From an uncultured Pelagibacteraceae bacterium (lineage in GTDB: Bacteria > Pseudomonadota > Alphaproteobacteria > Pelagibacterales > Pelagibacteraceae), in NCBI GenBank assembly GCA_902592375.1, contig CACJEG010000007.1, positions 1 to 48,484 of the forward strand: DNA of 48,484 nucleotides, read 5' to 3'. Shown piece after piece: positions 25,255 through 32,873 of the stretch (positions are counted from its first letter, which is position 1; each line of letters starts with the position of its first letter). A program made the translations under genes and the position numbers. The notes beneath the pieces were generated by a model that saw nothing but the letters and a program-made list of their open reading frames with translations, ran no database searches and had not been told where the DNA came from.

Positions 25255-26124
25255 ATGCTCAGTACAAAAAAATTAAAAAAAATCAAAAGTAACTTTCCTG
25301 TTTTAGTTGGAGACAACGTTGTTTCAAAAAATATCTGTAATTTATTAATTAAAGAAATCAGTAACTCAAAATCATTTGATGATATGATTATGGGAGGTAG
25401 AAGCAGGATTAATAAAGGCTCAAAAAATTTTAATTTATATATAAAAAATTCAATTAACTCTGCAAAGCTTTTTAAACTATTTAATAGCAAGTCTTTTTAC
25501 AAAAAAATTGAAAATCTTTTTACAAAAAATTTTAAAGATGGATCATGGATAAATTTACATAAACCGAAATCATTTAATCCTAAAAAGTTCACTATTAAAA
25601 AAAAATTAAATTCTACTGAATTAAAAAAAATACTGGGAAAAAATTACACTAATCCTAAAGTAAATTTAGATATAGACTTTTCAGTATCAAAAGGAGGATA
25701 TAGATTAAGACCTCATAGGGATGATATAACTAGATTATATAATTTCTTAATTTATTTAACAGACATACCAAAAAAAAATGGTGGCTCTCTTACTATCTAT
25801 AGAAAAAAAGCAAAAAAAAATTTAAGAAAAAGTTTTAGGAGATTTCCAAAAATAAGTGAGCTTGAAGTAGTCAAATCTTTTACTCCCAAAAAAGGAACTG
25901 TTGTTTTTTTTCAATCTACTCCAAATTCTTATCATGGAGTTAAGCGGTTTATTGAGAGAAATTGCCCAAAACGTTTTTTCATTTATGGTAGTTATGCTTT
26001 AAATAAACCTGTTATATGGAATTACAAAGGTGTCTCATATTATCCACATATAATTAGTACCAAAAAAAGAATGTTAACCTCTTTTCATGATGCGAACTAT
26101 TTAACCACAGCACCAAAATATTGA
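25255..26124 (+). CDS. 2-oxoglutarate/Fe(II)-dependent oxygenase (prolyl-4-hydroxylase-like)
   Basis: 289 residues, very Lys-rich. The double-stranded beta-helix core shows the iron triad HRD (His154, Asp156) and YHGV (His227), and an Arg near 240 (CPKRFFIYG) in position to bind 2-oxoglutarate. GGYRLRPHRDD, FLIYLTD and GGSLTIYRK are typical of this family. Its ATG touches the PanE stop codon, so it is co-translated. It hydroxylates or otherwise oxidises an unknown substrate. The AT-rich, Lys-rich composition exceeds that of its neighbours. Confidence 0.82.
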   Translation: MLSTKKLKKIKSNFPVLVGDNVVSKNICNLLIKEISNSKSFDDMIMGGRSRINKGSKNFNLYIKNSINSAKLFKLFNSKSFYKKIENLFTKNFKDGSWINLHKPKSFNPKKFTIKKKLNSTELKKILGKNYTNPKVNLDIDFSVSKGGYRLRPHRDDITRLYNFLIYLTDIPKKNGGSLTIYRKKAKKNLRKSFRRFPKISELEVVKSFTPKKGTVVFFQSTPNSYHGVKRFIERNCPKRFFIYGSYALNKPVIWNYKGVSYYPHIISTKKRMLTSFHDANYLTTAPKY

Positions 26125-26155
26125 AATATTGTAAATGATAAAATAAATTTTAGTT

Positions 26156-27139
26156 ATGACAAATAGTCTTCAAAAAAAATTATATGAGAATGGGTACTTG
26201 ATTGTTAAAAATGTACTTAACTTTAGAAGAGACTTAAAACCAATTCTTAATGATATGGAATTTGTAATGGACTGTCTTATTCAAAAATATGCAAAAAAAA
26301 GAGAGATCAAAAAAATTCTTAAATTAGATTTTAAAAAAAAATATTCATATATTTCAAAACTTAATATTTATGATTTGGATCAATATTTTAATACAAGATT
26401 ACCAAGAGATCATGTAAAGCAAGATAGCGATTATTTTGCAACCCAATCATTGTGGAATTTAATTACTAATAAAAAAATTTTGGATGTTGTAGAAAAAATT
26501 TTGGGTAAAGAAATAATGTCTAACCCTGTTCAAAATACTAGAATTAAACAACCTGAAAAAAAATTACCAAAAGGATCAATTCATGATGGTCTAAGTGGAA
26601 GAACACCTTGGCATCAGGATGCGGCAGTATTAAATACAAGAGGGCAAAAATTAACTGACATGGTTACTGTGTGGATTCCTTTTACTAAAACTACTAAAAA
26701 AAATGGATGCATGATTACTGTTAAAAAGATCAATAAAATGGGATTATTAAATCACATATCAGGATACAGAGGACAGGTAGAATTAAAAAATAGTGAATTA
26801 TTAGATGATATGAAGCACATTTATTTAGAAGCAAATATTGGTGATGTGATACTTCTGCACAAACATTCAATACACTGCTCTTTGCCAAATAGATCAAATG
26901 ATTTTAGAATAAGTGCTGATCTAAGATATAATGTTGCTGGACAACCATCTGGAAGAGAGCCCCTTCCTAATTTTTACGTTAGAAGTAAAAATAAAAAAAA
27001 TATTAAAATTAAAAATTTTAAACAATGGCTAGCTCTCTGGGAAAAAGCTAAAGAAAAATGTATTCCAAGAAAATATGCTTTTAAATACCCATTACCTACA
27101 TTTAAAACAAATGGAAGAGACTTATCAAAATTAATTTAA
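26156..27139 (+). CDS. phytanoyl-CoA dioxygenase (PhyH) family protein
   Basis: 327 residues; another non-haem iron, 2-oxoglutarate-dependent oxygenase. Iron ligands PWHQDA (His153, Asp155) and HSIHCSLPN (His240), with Arg251 in NDFRISADLR for 2-oxoglutarate, match the PhyH family. It lies 31 bp after the prolyl-hydroxylase-like gene in the same operon. PhyH proteins act on lipids, osmolytes (ectoine hydroxylase), phosphonates and antibiotics, so substrate assignment is not possible. It ends 2 bp from a convergent Gfo/Idh gene. Confidence 0.87.
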   Translation: MTNSLQKKLYENGYLIVKNVLNFRRDLKPILNDMEFVMDCLIQKYAKKREIKKILKLDFKKKYSYISKLNIYDLDQYFNTRLPRDHVKQDSDYFATQSLWNLITNKKILDVVEKILGKEIMSNPVQNTRIKQPEKKLPKGSIHDGLSGRTPWHQDAAVLNTRGQKLTDMVTVWIPFTKTTKKNGCMITVKKINKMGLLNHISGYRGQVELKNSELLDDMKHIYLEANIGDVILLHKHSIHCSLPNRSNDFRISADLRYNVAGQPSGREPLPNFYVRSKNKKNIKIKNFKQWLALWEKAKEKCIPRKYAFKYPLPTFKTNGRDLSKLI

Positions 27140-27141
27140 TT

Positions 27142-28293
27142 TTAATTATTAAACTGAGTCCATTTACTGTTATTTTTACTAGAATTTAAAACAGTCTCTA
27201 TAAACTTCATCCCTTCAACACCATCATAAATAGTTGGGTAACAGTCATCTAGCTCGTTATATTTTTCATTGTTTATTTGAGCATTTAATCTTTTGGAAAC
27301 AGCGGTATAAATATTTGCAAAACCTTCTAAATATCCCTCGGGATGACCTGGTGGAATTCTTGTAACATCATTAGCTTCTTTGTTTGCGCTACCGCTACCT
27401 CTTGTTATTTTTTCAGTGGGTTTTCCAAATTTTGTAAAATACAAATAATTTGGATCTTCCTGTTTCCACTCTAACCCACCATTTTCACCATACACTCTGA
27501 TTTTAAGATTGTTTTCATTACCAACTGCAACTTGGCTAGACCATATTGCCCCTTTTGCACCGCCTTTAAATCTAAGCATGATTTGTGCATTATCATCTAG
27601 TTTTCGACCCTTCACAAAAGTATGAATGTCAGCTGATAGCTCATCCAATTCCAACTCGGTTACAAACCTAATAAGATTAAATGCATGAGTTCCAATATCT
27701 CCAATGCACCCTCCTCCTCCAGATCTTTTAGGATCAGTTCTCCACTCAGCTTGTTTTAAACCAGTATCCTCAGCTTTTGTAGTTAACCAATCTTGAGGGT
27801 ATTCTGCTTGTATAACTCTTAATTTTCCAAGATCACCTTCTTTAACTATAGATCTTGCATGTCTTACCATTGGATATCCAGTATAATTATGTGTTAAGGC
27901 AAAAATTATCTTTTTATTTTCTATGATATCTTTAAGAGAGTTTGCTTCTTCACTTGAAAAAGCAAGAGGCTTATCACAAATAATGTGAATGCCTTTTTCC
28001 GCAAAAATTTTTGCCACTGGCACATGTAGGTGATTAGGAGTTACTATAGAAACAACATCTATCCCATCGGAACGGTTAGACTCTTTTTCAGCCATTTCAT
28101 GATAAGTTTCATAGATACGTTCTTTTGACAATCCAAGTTTTCTTCCAGTTTCTTTTGAGTTGTCAAAATTAGATGAAAAACATCCTGATACTAATTCGTA
28201 ATGACCATCAAGTCTTAGGGCTATTCTGTGAACACCTCCAATAAAAGCGCCTTCTCCTCCACCGACCATTCCAATACGGATTTTTCTTTGCAC
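27142..28293 (-). CDS. Gfo/Idh/MocA-family oxidoreductase
   Basis: 383 residues. Glycine-rich VGGGEGAFIGG (10-20), the catalytic-Lys motif CDKPLAF (Asp instead of the usual Glu before Lys-Pro, near residue 110), GGGGCIGDIGTHAF with the conserved His, and ILNSS at the end. It starts with GTG, overlapping the upstream isomerase stop codon by one base (TAGTG). Pairing with a TIM-barrel isomerase is typical of cyclitol or 3-keto-sugar pathways. Substrate unknown. Confidence 0.87.
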   Translation of the reverse strand: MQRKIRIGMVGGGEGAFIGGVHRIALRLDGHYELVSGCFSSNFDNSKETGRKLGLSKERIYETYHEMAEKESNRSDGIDVVSIVTPNHLHVPVAKIFAEKGIHIICDKPLAFSSEEANSLKDIIENKKIIFALTHNYTGYPMVRHARSIVKEGDLGKLRVIQAEYPQDWLTTKAEDTGLKQAEWRTDPKRSGGGGCIGDIGTHAFNLIRFVTELELDELSADIHTFVKGRKLDDNAQIMLRFKGGAKGAIWSSQVAVGNENNLKIRVYGENGGLEWKQEDPNYLYFTKFGKPTEKITRGSGSANKEANDVTRIPPGHPEGYLEGFANIYTAVSKRLNAQINNEKYNELDDCYPTIYDGVEGMKFIETVLNSSKNNSKWTQFNN

Positions 28294-29348
28294 TAATTTA
28301 TACCCAGCATTTTTTTATTTGCTTCAATATCAGCACCACTTCCTGCAAAATCATCAAATGCTTTTTCTGTAGTGTTAATAATATGATTTTTGATAAATTC
28401 AGCACCTTCTCTTGCTCCATCTTCTGGGTGTTTAAGACAACACTCCCATTCTAGAACTGCCCAACCATCATAACCATAAGTGGTAAACTTTGAAAAGATT
28501 GATTTAAAATCTACCTGTCCATCGCCAAGAGATCTAAATCGACCTGCTCTGTTAACCCAAGATTGGAAACCACCATACACCCCTTGTTTTCCAGTAGGAT
28601 TTAACTCTGCATCTTTAACATGAAACATTTTTATTTTTTCATGATAAATATCTATATGAGCCAAGTAATCTAAATTCTGTAAAACATAATGACTAGGATC
28701 ATAAAGCATATTACATCTTTTATGATTACCAACTTTTTCTAAAAACATTTCAAATGTAATACCATCGTGAAGATCCTCACCTGGGTGTATCTCATAACAA
28801 AGATCAACTCCATTTTGATCGAATTGATCAAGAATTGGTTTCCATCGATTAGAAAGTTCATTAAATGCGTTTTCAATTAGTCCTTCAGGTCTTTGTGGCC
28901 AAGGATAAACATAAGGCCAAGCTAGTGCTCCAGAAAAAGTAACATGTCTATCTAGTCCAAGATTTTTTGAGGCCTTAGCTGCCATCATCAATTGATTTAC
29001 TGCCCACTCTTGTCTTGCTTTTGGATTCCCTCTAACTTCAGGTGCGGCAAAGCCATCAAATGCGGTGTCGTATGCCGGATGTACTGCAACCAATTGCCCT
29101 TGAAGATGCGTTGATAATTCGGTGATCTCGAGATTATGTTTTTTTATTATGCCTTTTACTTCATCACAATAATCTTTGCTTTCAGATGCTTTCTTTAAAT
29201 CAATTAATCTACCATCCCAACTTGGAATTTGCACACCTTTGTAACCTAAAGAAGATGCCCACTTACAAATGTTTTCTAAGGAATTAAACGGTGCATCTTC
29301 ACCTACAAATTGTGCTAGGAAAATTGCAGGGCCTTTTATATTGTTCAT
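28293..29348 (-). CDS. sugar phosphate isomerase/epimerase-family TIM-barrel protein
   Basis: 351 residues of the xylose-isomerase-like TIM-barrel fold. Metal ligands are suggested by CYEIHPGED (Glu and His), YDPSHYVLQ (Asp and His), MFHVKDAE (His, Asp) and VLEWEC (Glu). It is longer than IolE-type members and has an inserted VKDAELNPTGKQG loop. It is coupled to the Gfo/Idh gene. In known pathways such pairs oxidise a sugar at C3 and then isomerise or eliminate. First gene of a minus-strand pair that shares a divergent promoter with the polyol importer. Confidence 0.85.
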   Translation of the reverse strand: MNNIKGPAIFLAQFVGEDAPFNSLENICKWASSLGYKGVQIPSWDGRLIDLKKASESKDYCDEVKGIIKKHNLEITELSTHLQGQLVAVHPAYDTAFDGFAAPEVRGNPKARQEWAVNQLMMAAKASKNLGLDRHVTFSGALAWPYVYPWPQRPEGLIENAFNELSNRWKPILDQFDQNGVDLCYEIHPGEDLHDGITFEMFLEKVGNHKRCNMLYDPSHYVLQNLDYLAHIDIYHEKIKMFHVKDAELNPTGKQGVYGGFQSWVNRAGRFRSLGDGQVDFKSIFSKFTTYGYDGWAVLEWECCLKHPEDGAREGAEFIKNHIINTTEKAFDDFAGSGADIEANKKMLGIN

Positions 29349-29465
29349 AATTTCTCCCCTCTATTTAAATTTATCAACAATTTTTTTTTTATAAAAAAAA
29401 TACTAGCAGGCACAACTCATCTTGGGTAGACTATTCTTAAGAAAAATAAACTAAGAGGAGATAAA
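29349..29465. promoter_or_regulatory. divergent promoter between the isomerase and the polyol-type importer
   Basis: 117 bp with a T-run (29381-29391), a TTCTTAAGAA palindrome (29434-29443) and the leader AACTAAGAGGAG (29449-29460), a strong ribosome-binding site for the binding-protein gene. Promoter hexamers cannot be assigned safely. Confidence 0.4.
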
Positions 29466-30770
29466 ATGAAAAAAATAATGATTTTATTGTTTGTTTCTCT
29501 ATTTTCATTCTCTGTAAATTCAAACGCTAAATCTATCACTTTAGGATGGGCCGCTTGGGACCCTGCTAATGCTTTACAAGAATTAACTAAAGAATTTACT
29601 GCAGAAACTGGAATAGAAGTTAATTTTGAGTTTGTGCCTTGGCCAAATTTTGCCGACCGTATGTTAAATGAGCTTAACAACAAAGGTAAAACATTTGACC
29701 TATTAATAGGTGACTCTCAGTGGATTGGTGCTGGGGCAGTATATGGACATTACGTTAAGTTGAACGACTTCTTTGATAAAGAGGGAATTTCAATGAGTGA
29801 TTTCTCACCAGCTACTGTTTATGCCTACTCAACTTGGCCTAAAGGTAGTGAAAACTATTATGCATTACCTGCTATGGGAGATGCATTAGCTTGGGCTTAC
29901 AGAAAAGACTGGTTTGATAGACCAGAACTTAAATCTGAGTTCAAAAAGAAACACGGTTATGATCTAGGGGTTCCTGCAAACTGGAATCAATTATACGATA
30001 TGTGTACTTTCTTCCAAGGAAGAGAAATTGATGGTCAAAAAAGGTATGGGGCTGCAATTAACACAGAGCGTGGATCAGAAGGTATAACAATGGGTGTTAC
30101 AGCTGCTATGTATGCGTGGGGTATGGAATATGAAAATCCTAACAAGCCATACGATATGGAAGGATATTTCAATTCACCACAAGCTGTAGAAGCAGTTGAG
30201 TTTTACAGAAAGTTATATGAAGACTGCGCACCTCCAGGACACTCTGATGCTTACATGGTTGCAAACTTAGATGCTTACAAATCTGGACAAGTTGCATTCC
30301 AAATGAATTGGTATGCTTTTTGGCCGGGTGTTTCTAAAGAAGACAGTGATGGAAGAGTTAGTGGATTCTTTGCAAATCCAAAACAAAATGTTGCAGCTGC
30401 AACATTAGGTGGACAAGGGATATCTGTTGTTAAATACTCAGACAAACAGGATCTTGCTCTTGAATACATCAAGTGGTTTGCAAGACCAGATGTACAACAA
30501 AAATGGTGGGATCTAGGTGGATATTCATGTCATAATGATGTTTTGAATTCACCATCATTTCCAACATCAACTGTTTATGCACAAGGATTCTTGGACTCAA
30601 TGGGAATTGTCAAAGATTTTTGGCAAGAACCAACTTTCGTAGAATTAATGCTTCCTATGCAAGAAGCAATTCACGACTATGTTGTTAATGGAAAAGGAAC
30701 TGCTAAAGAAGCTCTAGATAAAATTATCGAAGAGTGGGTTGAAGTATTCGAAGCAGACGGAAAACTTTAA
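29466..30770 (+). CDS. ABC importer substrate-binding protein (family 1, polyol/sugar type)
   Basis: 434 residues. The signal peptide ends after SNA (21). Mature motifs: LGWAAWDPANALQELTKEF, FEFVPWPNFADRMLNEL and LLIGDSQWIGAGAVYGHY, as in family-1 receptors of sorbitol/mannitol-type systems. Codons are richer in G and C than in neighbours, consistent with high expression. It heads an operon with two permeases, a 63-residue membrane protein, two ATPases, dhaL and dhaK, and is followed by a terminator hairpin. The ligand may be a short polyol or ketose given the DhaLK kinase, but this is inferred. Confidence 0.92.
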   Translation: MKKIMILLFVSLFSFSVNSNAKSITLGWAAWDPANALQELTKEFTAETGIEVNFEFVPWPNFADRMLNELNNKGKTFDLLIGDSQWIGAGAVYGHYVKLNDFFDKEGISMSDFSPATVYAYSTWPKGSENYYALPAMGDALAWAYRKDWFDRPELKSEFKKKHGYDLGVPANWNQLYDMCTFFQGREIDGQKRYGAAINTERGSEGITMGVTAAMYAWGMEYENPNKPYDMEGYFNSPQAVEAVEFYRKLYEDCAPPGHSDAYMVANLDAYKSGQVAFQMNWYAFWPGVSKEDSDGRVSGFFANPKQNVAAATLGGQGISVVKYSDKQDLALEYIKWFARPDVQQKWWDLGGYSCHNDVLNSPSFPTSTVYAQGFLDSMGIVKDFWQEPTFVELMLPMQEAIHDYVVNGKGTAKEALDKIIEEWVEVFEADGKL

Positions 30771-30797
30771 CATTAATACTTAAAAAAATTAAAAATT

Positions 30798-30825
30798 AGG
30801 GGGGGTCACGCCTCCCCTTTTTTTA
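30798..30825 (+). terminator. intrinsic terminator/attenuator behind the polyol-type binding-protein gene
   Basis: AGGGGGGGT pairs with GCCTCCCCT (one central and one terminal wobble pair) around a CAC loop, followed by about eight T. It lies 27 bp after the binding-protein stop and 13 bp before the permease start. Confidence 0.85.
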
Positions 30826-30837
30826 TAAAAAATTCAT

Positions 30838-31737
30838 ATGAGCGTAAAAAAAAAATTCAAGGGACTTTCTGATAAAGCTGTAGGTTGGCTTTTTATTGGA
30901 CCAACTGTACTTCTGCTACTGGCCATAAATATTTATCCATTGGTCTATGCAATCAAAATGTCTTTTACAAATTTTTACGCAAACAAAATTGGAAGAGAAC
31001 CTCAATTTGTTGGTTTAAAAAATTATATTAAAGTTCTTAATAAAGAAGCGATATGGGAAAAAATGCAAGTTACAGCAAGCTTTATGTTTTGGACTTTATT
31101 ACTCCAAGCAATCATAGGTTTGGGTTTAGCTTTACTTCTTAATAGAAAATTTAAAGGTAATGAACTACTAACCACATTAATTGTTTTACCTATGATGTTA
31201 TCCCCTGCAGTAGTAGGAGTATTTTGGACTTATCTTTATAATCCTCAGGTAGGTCTATTTAATTATGTAGTTAATTTTTTCTATGATTTAGGAAGCTTTG
31301 ACATGATTGGTTCAAGTACACTAGCTCCTTGGGCTATTGTTATTGTTGATACATGGATGTGGACACCTTTTACAATGTTAATTTGCTTAGCTGGTCTAAG
31401 ATCTGTTCCAAATTATTTATATGAAGCTGCAGAGGTTGATAGAGCAAGTAAATGGCAGCAATTTATATATATTACTTTGCCTTCTGTTTTACCATTTTTA
31501 TTATTAGCTCTGCTTTTTAGAGGAATTGAGAATTTCAAAATGTTTGACATGGTTGTTGAACTAACCTCTGGTGGTCCCGGCTCTGCAACAGAGCTTGCTT
31601 CAATTAACTTAAAAAGAGAAGCATTTGAAAAATGGAAAACAGGTTACAGCTCCGCATTTGCTGTTATTCTTTTTGTTACCATATTTGGTTTCGGAAATGT
31701 CTACGTAAAAGTAATGAACAAAATAAAGGAACGCTGA
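30838..31737 (+). CDS. ABC importer permease (MalF type)
   Basis: 299 residues, about six membrane segments, the first at roughly 15-40 (VGWLFIGPTVLLLLAI). IYPLVYAIKMSFTNF follows, as in MalF/SmoF permeases. The EAA loop reads YEAAEVDRASKWQQF, then ITLPSV, where the usual IDGA is VDRA. It ends in an ATGA overlap with the next permease (31734-31737). Confidence 0.94.
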   Translation: MSVKKKFKGLSDKAVGWLFIGPTVLLLLAINIYPLVYAIKMSFTNFYANKIGREPQFVGLKNYIKVLNKEAIWEKMQVTASFMFWTLLLQAIIGLGLALLLNRKFKGNELLTTLIVLPMMLSPAVVGVFWTYLYNPQVGLFNYVVNFFYDLGSFDMIGSSTLAPWAIVIVDTWMWTPFTMLICLAGLRSVPNYLYEAAEVDRASKWQQFIYITLPSVLPFLLLALLFRGIENFKMFDMVVELTSGGPGSATELASINLKREAFEKWKTGYSSAFAVILFVTIFGFGNVYVKVMNKIKER

Positions 31738-32681
31738 TGGATACTTCTAGATCATATTTGGAACCTTCGTCTTTTTCAAAAAAAATGGCAGCTGCTATTA
31801 TAATAGTTTACGCTGTAATTACTTTGATACCAATATCTTGGATGGTAATGACAAGTTTTAAAAATGTTGATAGTGCTATTTCATATCCACCCGAAGTTTT
31901 GTTTGAACCATCACTAGAGGGATATGTTAACTTATTTACTAATAGGTCAAGACAATCACAAGAATATCTTGATTCATTACCTCCCCCACAAAATTGGTAT
32001 GAGGAACTAGTTAGAAGCAGAGAGATGGTTATAACAGGACCATCTAAATTTTTAGGTAGATACTCAAATTCTATGATAATTGGATTTGGTTCAACTTTTG
32101 CATCTGTATTTTTAGGTGCATTGGCTGCATATGCATTTTCAAGGTTTAGGGTTCCTTTAAAAGATGATTTATTATTTTTTATTCTTTCGACCAGGATGTT
32201 TCCCCCAATAGCAGTGGCTGTTCCTATATTTATTATGTACAGAAAGTTAGGACTTGGGGATACTCACCTTGGAATGATCATATTGTATACCGTTGTAAAC
32301 TTAAGTTTAGCAGTATGGTTATTAAAAGGATTTATGGATGAAATCCCTAAAGAATATGAAGAAGCAGCTATGATCGATGGATATTCTAGACTTCAAGCTT
32401 TCTTTAAAGTTGTTCTTCCACAAGCAATGACTGGTATAGCCGCAACTGCAATCTTCTGTATGATTTTTTCATGGAATGAATACGCTTTTGCTGTTTTGCT
32501 AACTCAATTCAATGCACAAACAGCTCCACCATTTATTCCTACAATCATTGGTGAAGGTGGTCTTGATTGGCCAGCAATTGGGGCAGGAACAACTTTATTT
32601 CTATTACCTGTTATGATTTTTACAATAATTTTAAGAAAACATCTTTTAAGAGGTATTACTTTTGGAGCAGTAAGAAAATAA
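31737..32681 (+). CDS. ABC importer permease (MalG type)
   Basis: 314 residues from ATG 31737, which overlaps the preceding stop codon (ATGA). The open frame extends further upstream to 31632, but that part lies wholly in the other permease. Membrane segments begin near residue 20. A long periplasmic loop (about residues 45-100, with SLPPPQNWYEELVRS) precedes the first core segment. EAA loop: EYEEAAMIDGYSRLQAFFKV, then LPQ. The last base of its stop codon is the first base of the next gene (TAATG). Confidence 0.94.
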   Translation: MDTSRSYLEPSSFSKKMAAAIIIVYAVITLIPISWMVMTSFKNVDSAISYPPEVLFEPSLEGYVNLFTNRSRQSQEYLDSLPPPQNWYEELVRSREMVITGPSKFLGRYSNSMIIGFGSTFASVFLGALAAYAFSRFRVPLKDDLLFFILSTRMFPPIAVAVPIFIMYRKLGLGDTHLGMIILYTVVNLSLAVWLLKGFMDEIPKEYEEAAMIDGYSRLQAFFKVVLPQAMTGIAATAIFCMIFSWNEYAFAVLLTQFNAQTAPPFIPTIIGEGGLDWPAIGAGTTLFLLPVMIFTIILRKHLLRGITFGAVRK

Positions 32682-32872
32682 TGCAAGAAGAAAAGTCATT
32701 AATGAGAAAAATATTTAGAAGAGTTTACTGGGAAAACTTATCGACGATATTAATTTTAATTGGAGTTTTCATGTTGTTACAACCATTTGCAATGTGGATG
32801 TTTACTTATTCTTTTATTGTAATTTTAGTAGGAACTATAGGTTTCATAATCACAAGCCACTTTCCGGATTAA
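32681..32872 (+). CDS. 63-residue two-helix membrane protein of an ABC importer operon
   Basis: A small gene with TAATG coupling to the upstream permease and 1 bp before the ATPase gene. The product has a basic N-terminus (MRKIFRRVYWENL), a hydrophobic segment at about 20-40 (TILILIGVFMLLQPFAMW), a second at about 42-58, and ends in TSHFPD. The basic tail before the first helix predicts cytoplasmic ends and a hairpin topology. No known domain is recognised. The longer frame opening at 32567 lies in the permease and is not used. Position and coupling suggest an accessory importer subunit, similar in place (not in sequence) to GlpU of rhizobial glycerol importers. Confidence 0.75.
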   Translation: MQEEKSLMRKIFRRVYWENLSTILILIGVFMLLQPFAMWMFTYSFIVILVGTIGFIITSHFPD

Positions 32873-32873
32873 T

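Noticed and set aside
31632..31736. Longer N-terminus for the second polyol permease
   Set aside because: The extra 35 residues lie entirely in the upstream permease in another frame; the ATGA junction at 31734-31739 is the normal start.
32567..32680. 38-residue N-terminal extension of the small membrane protein
   Set aside because: It overlaps the permease coding end in another frame; TAATG at 32679-32683 explains the start.
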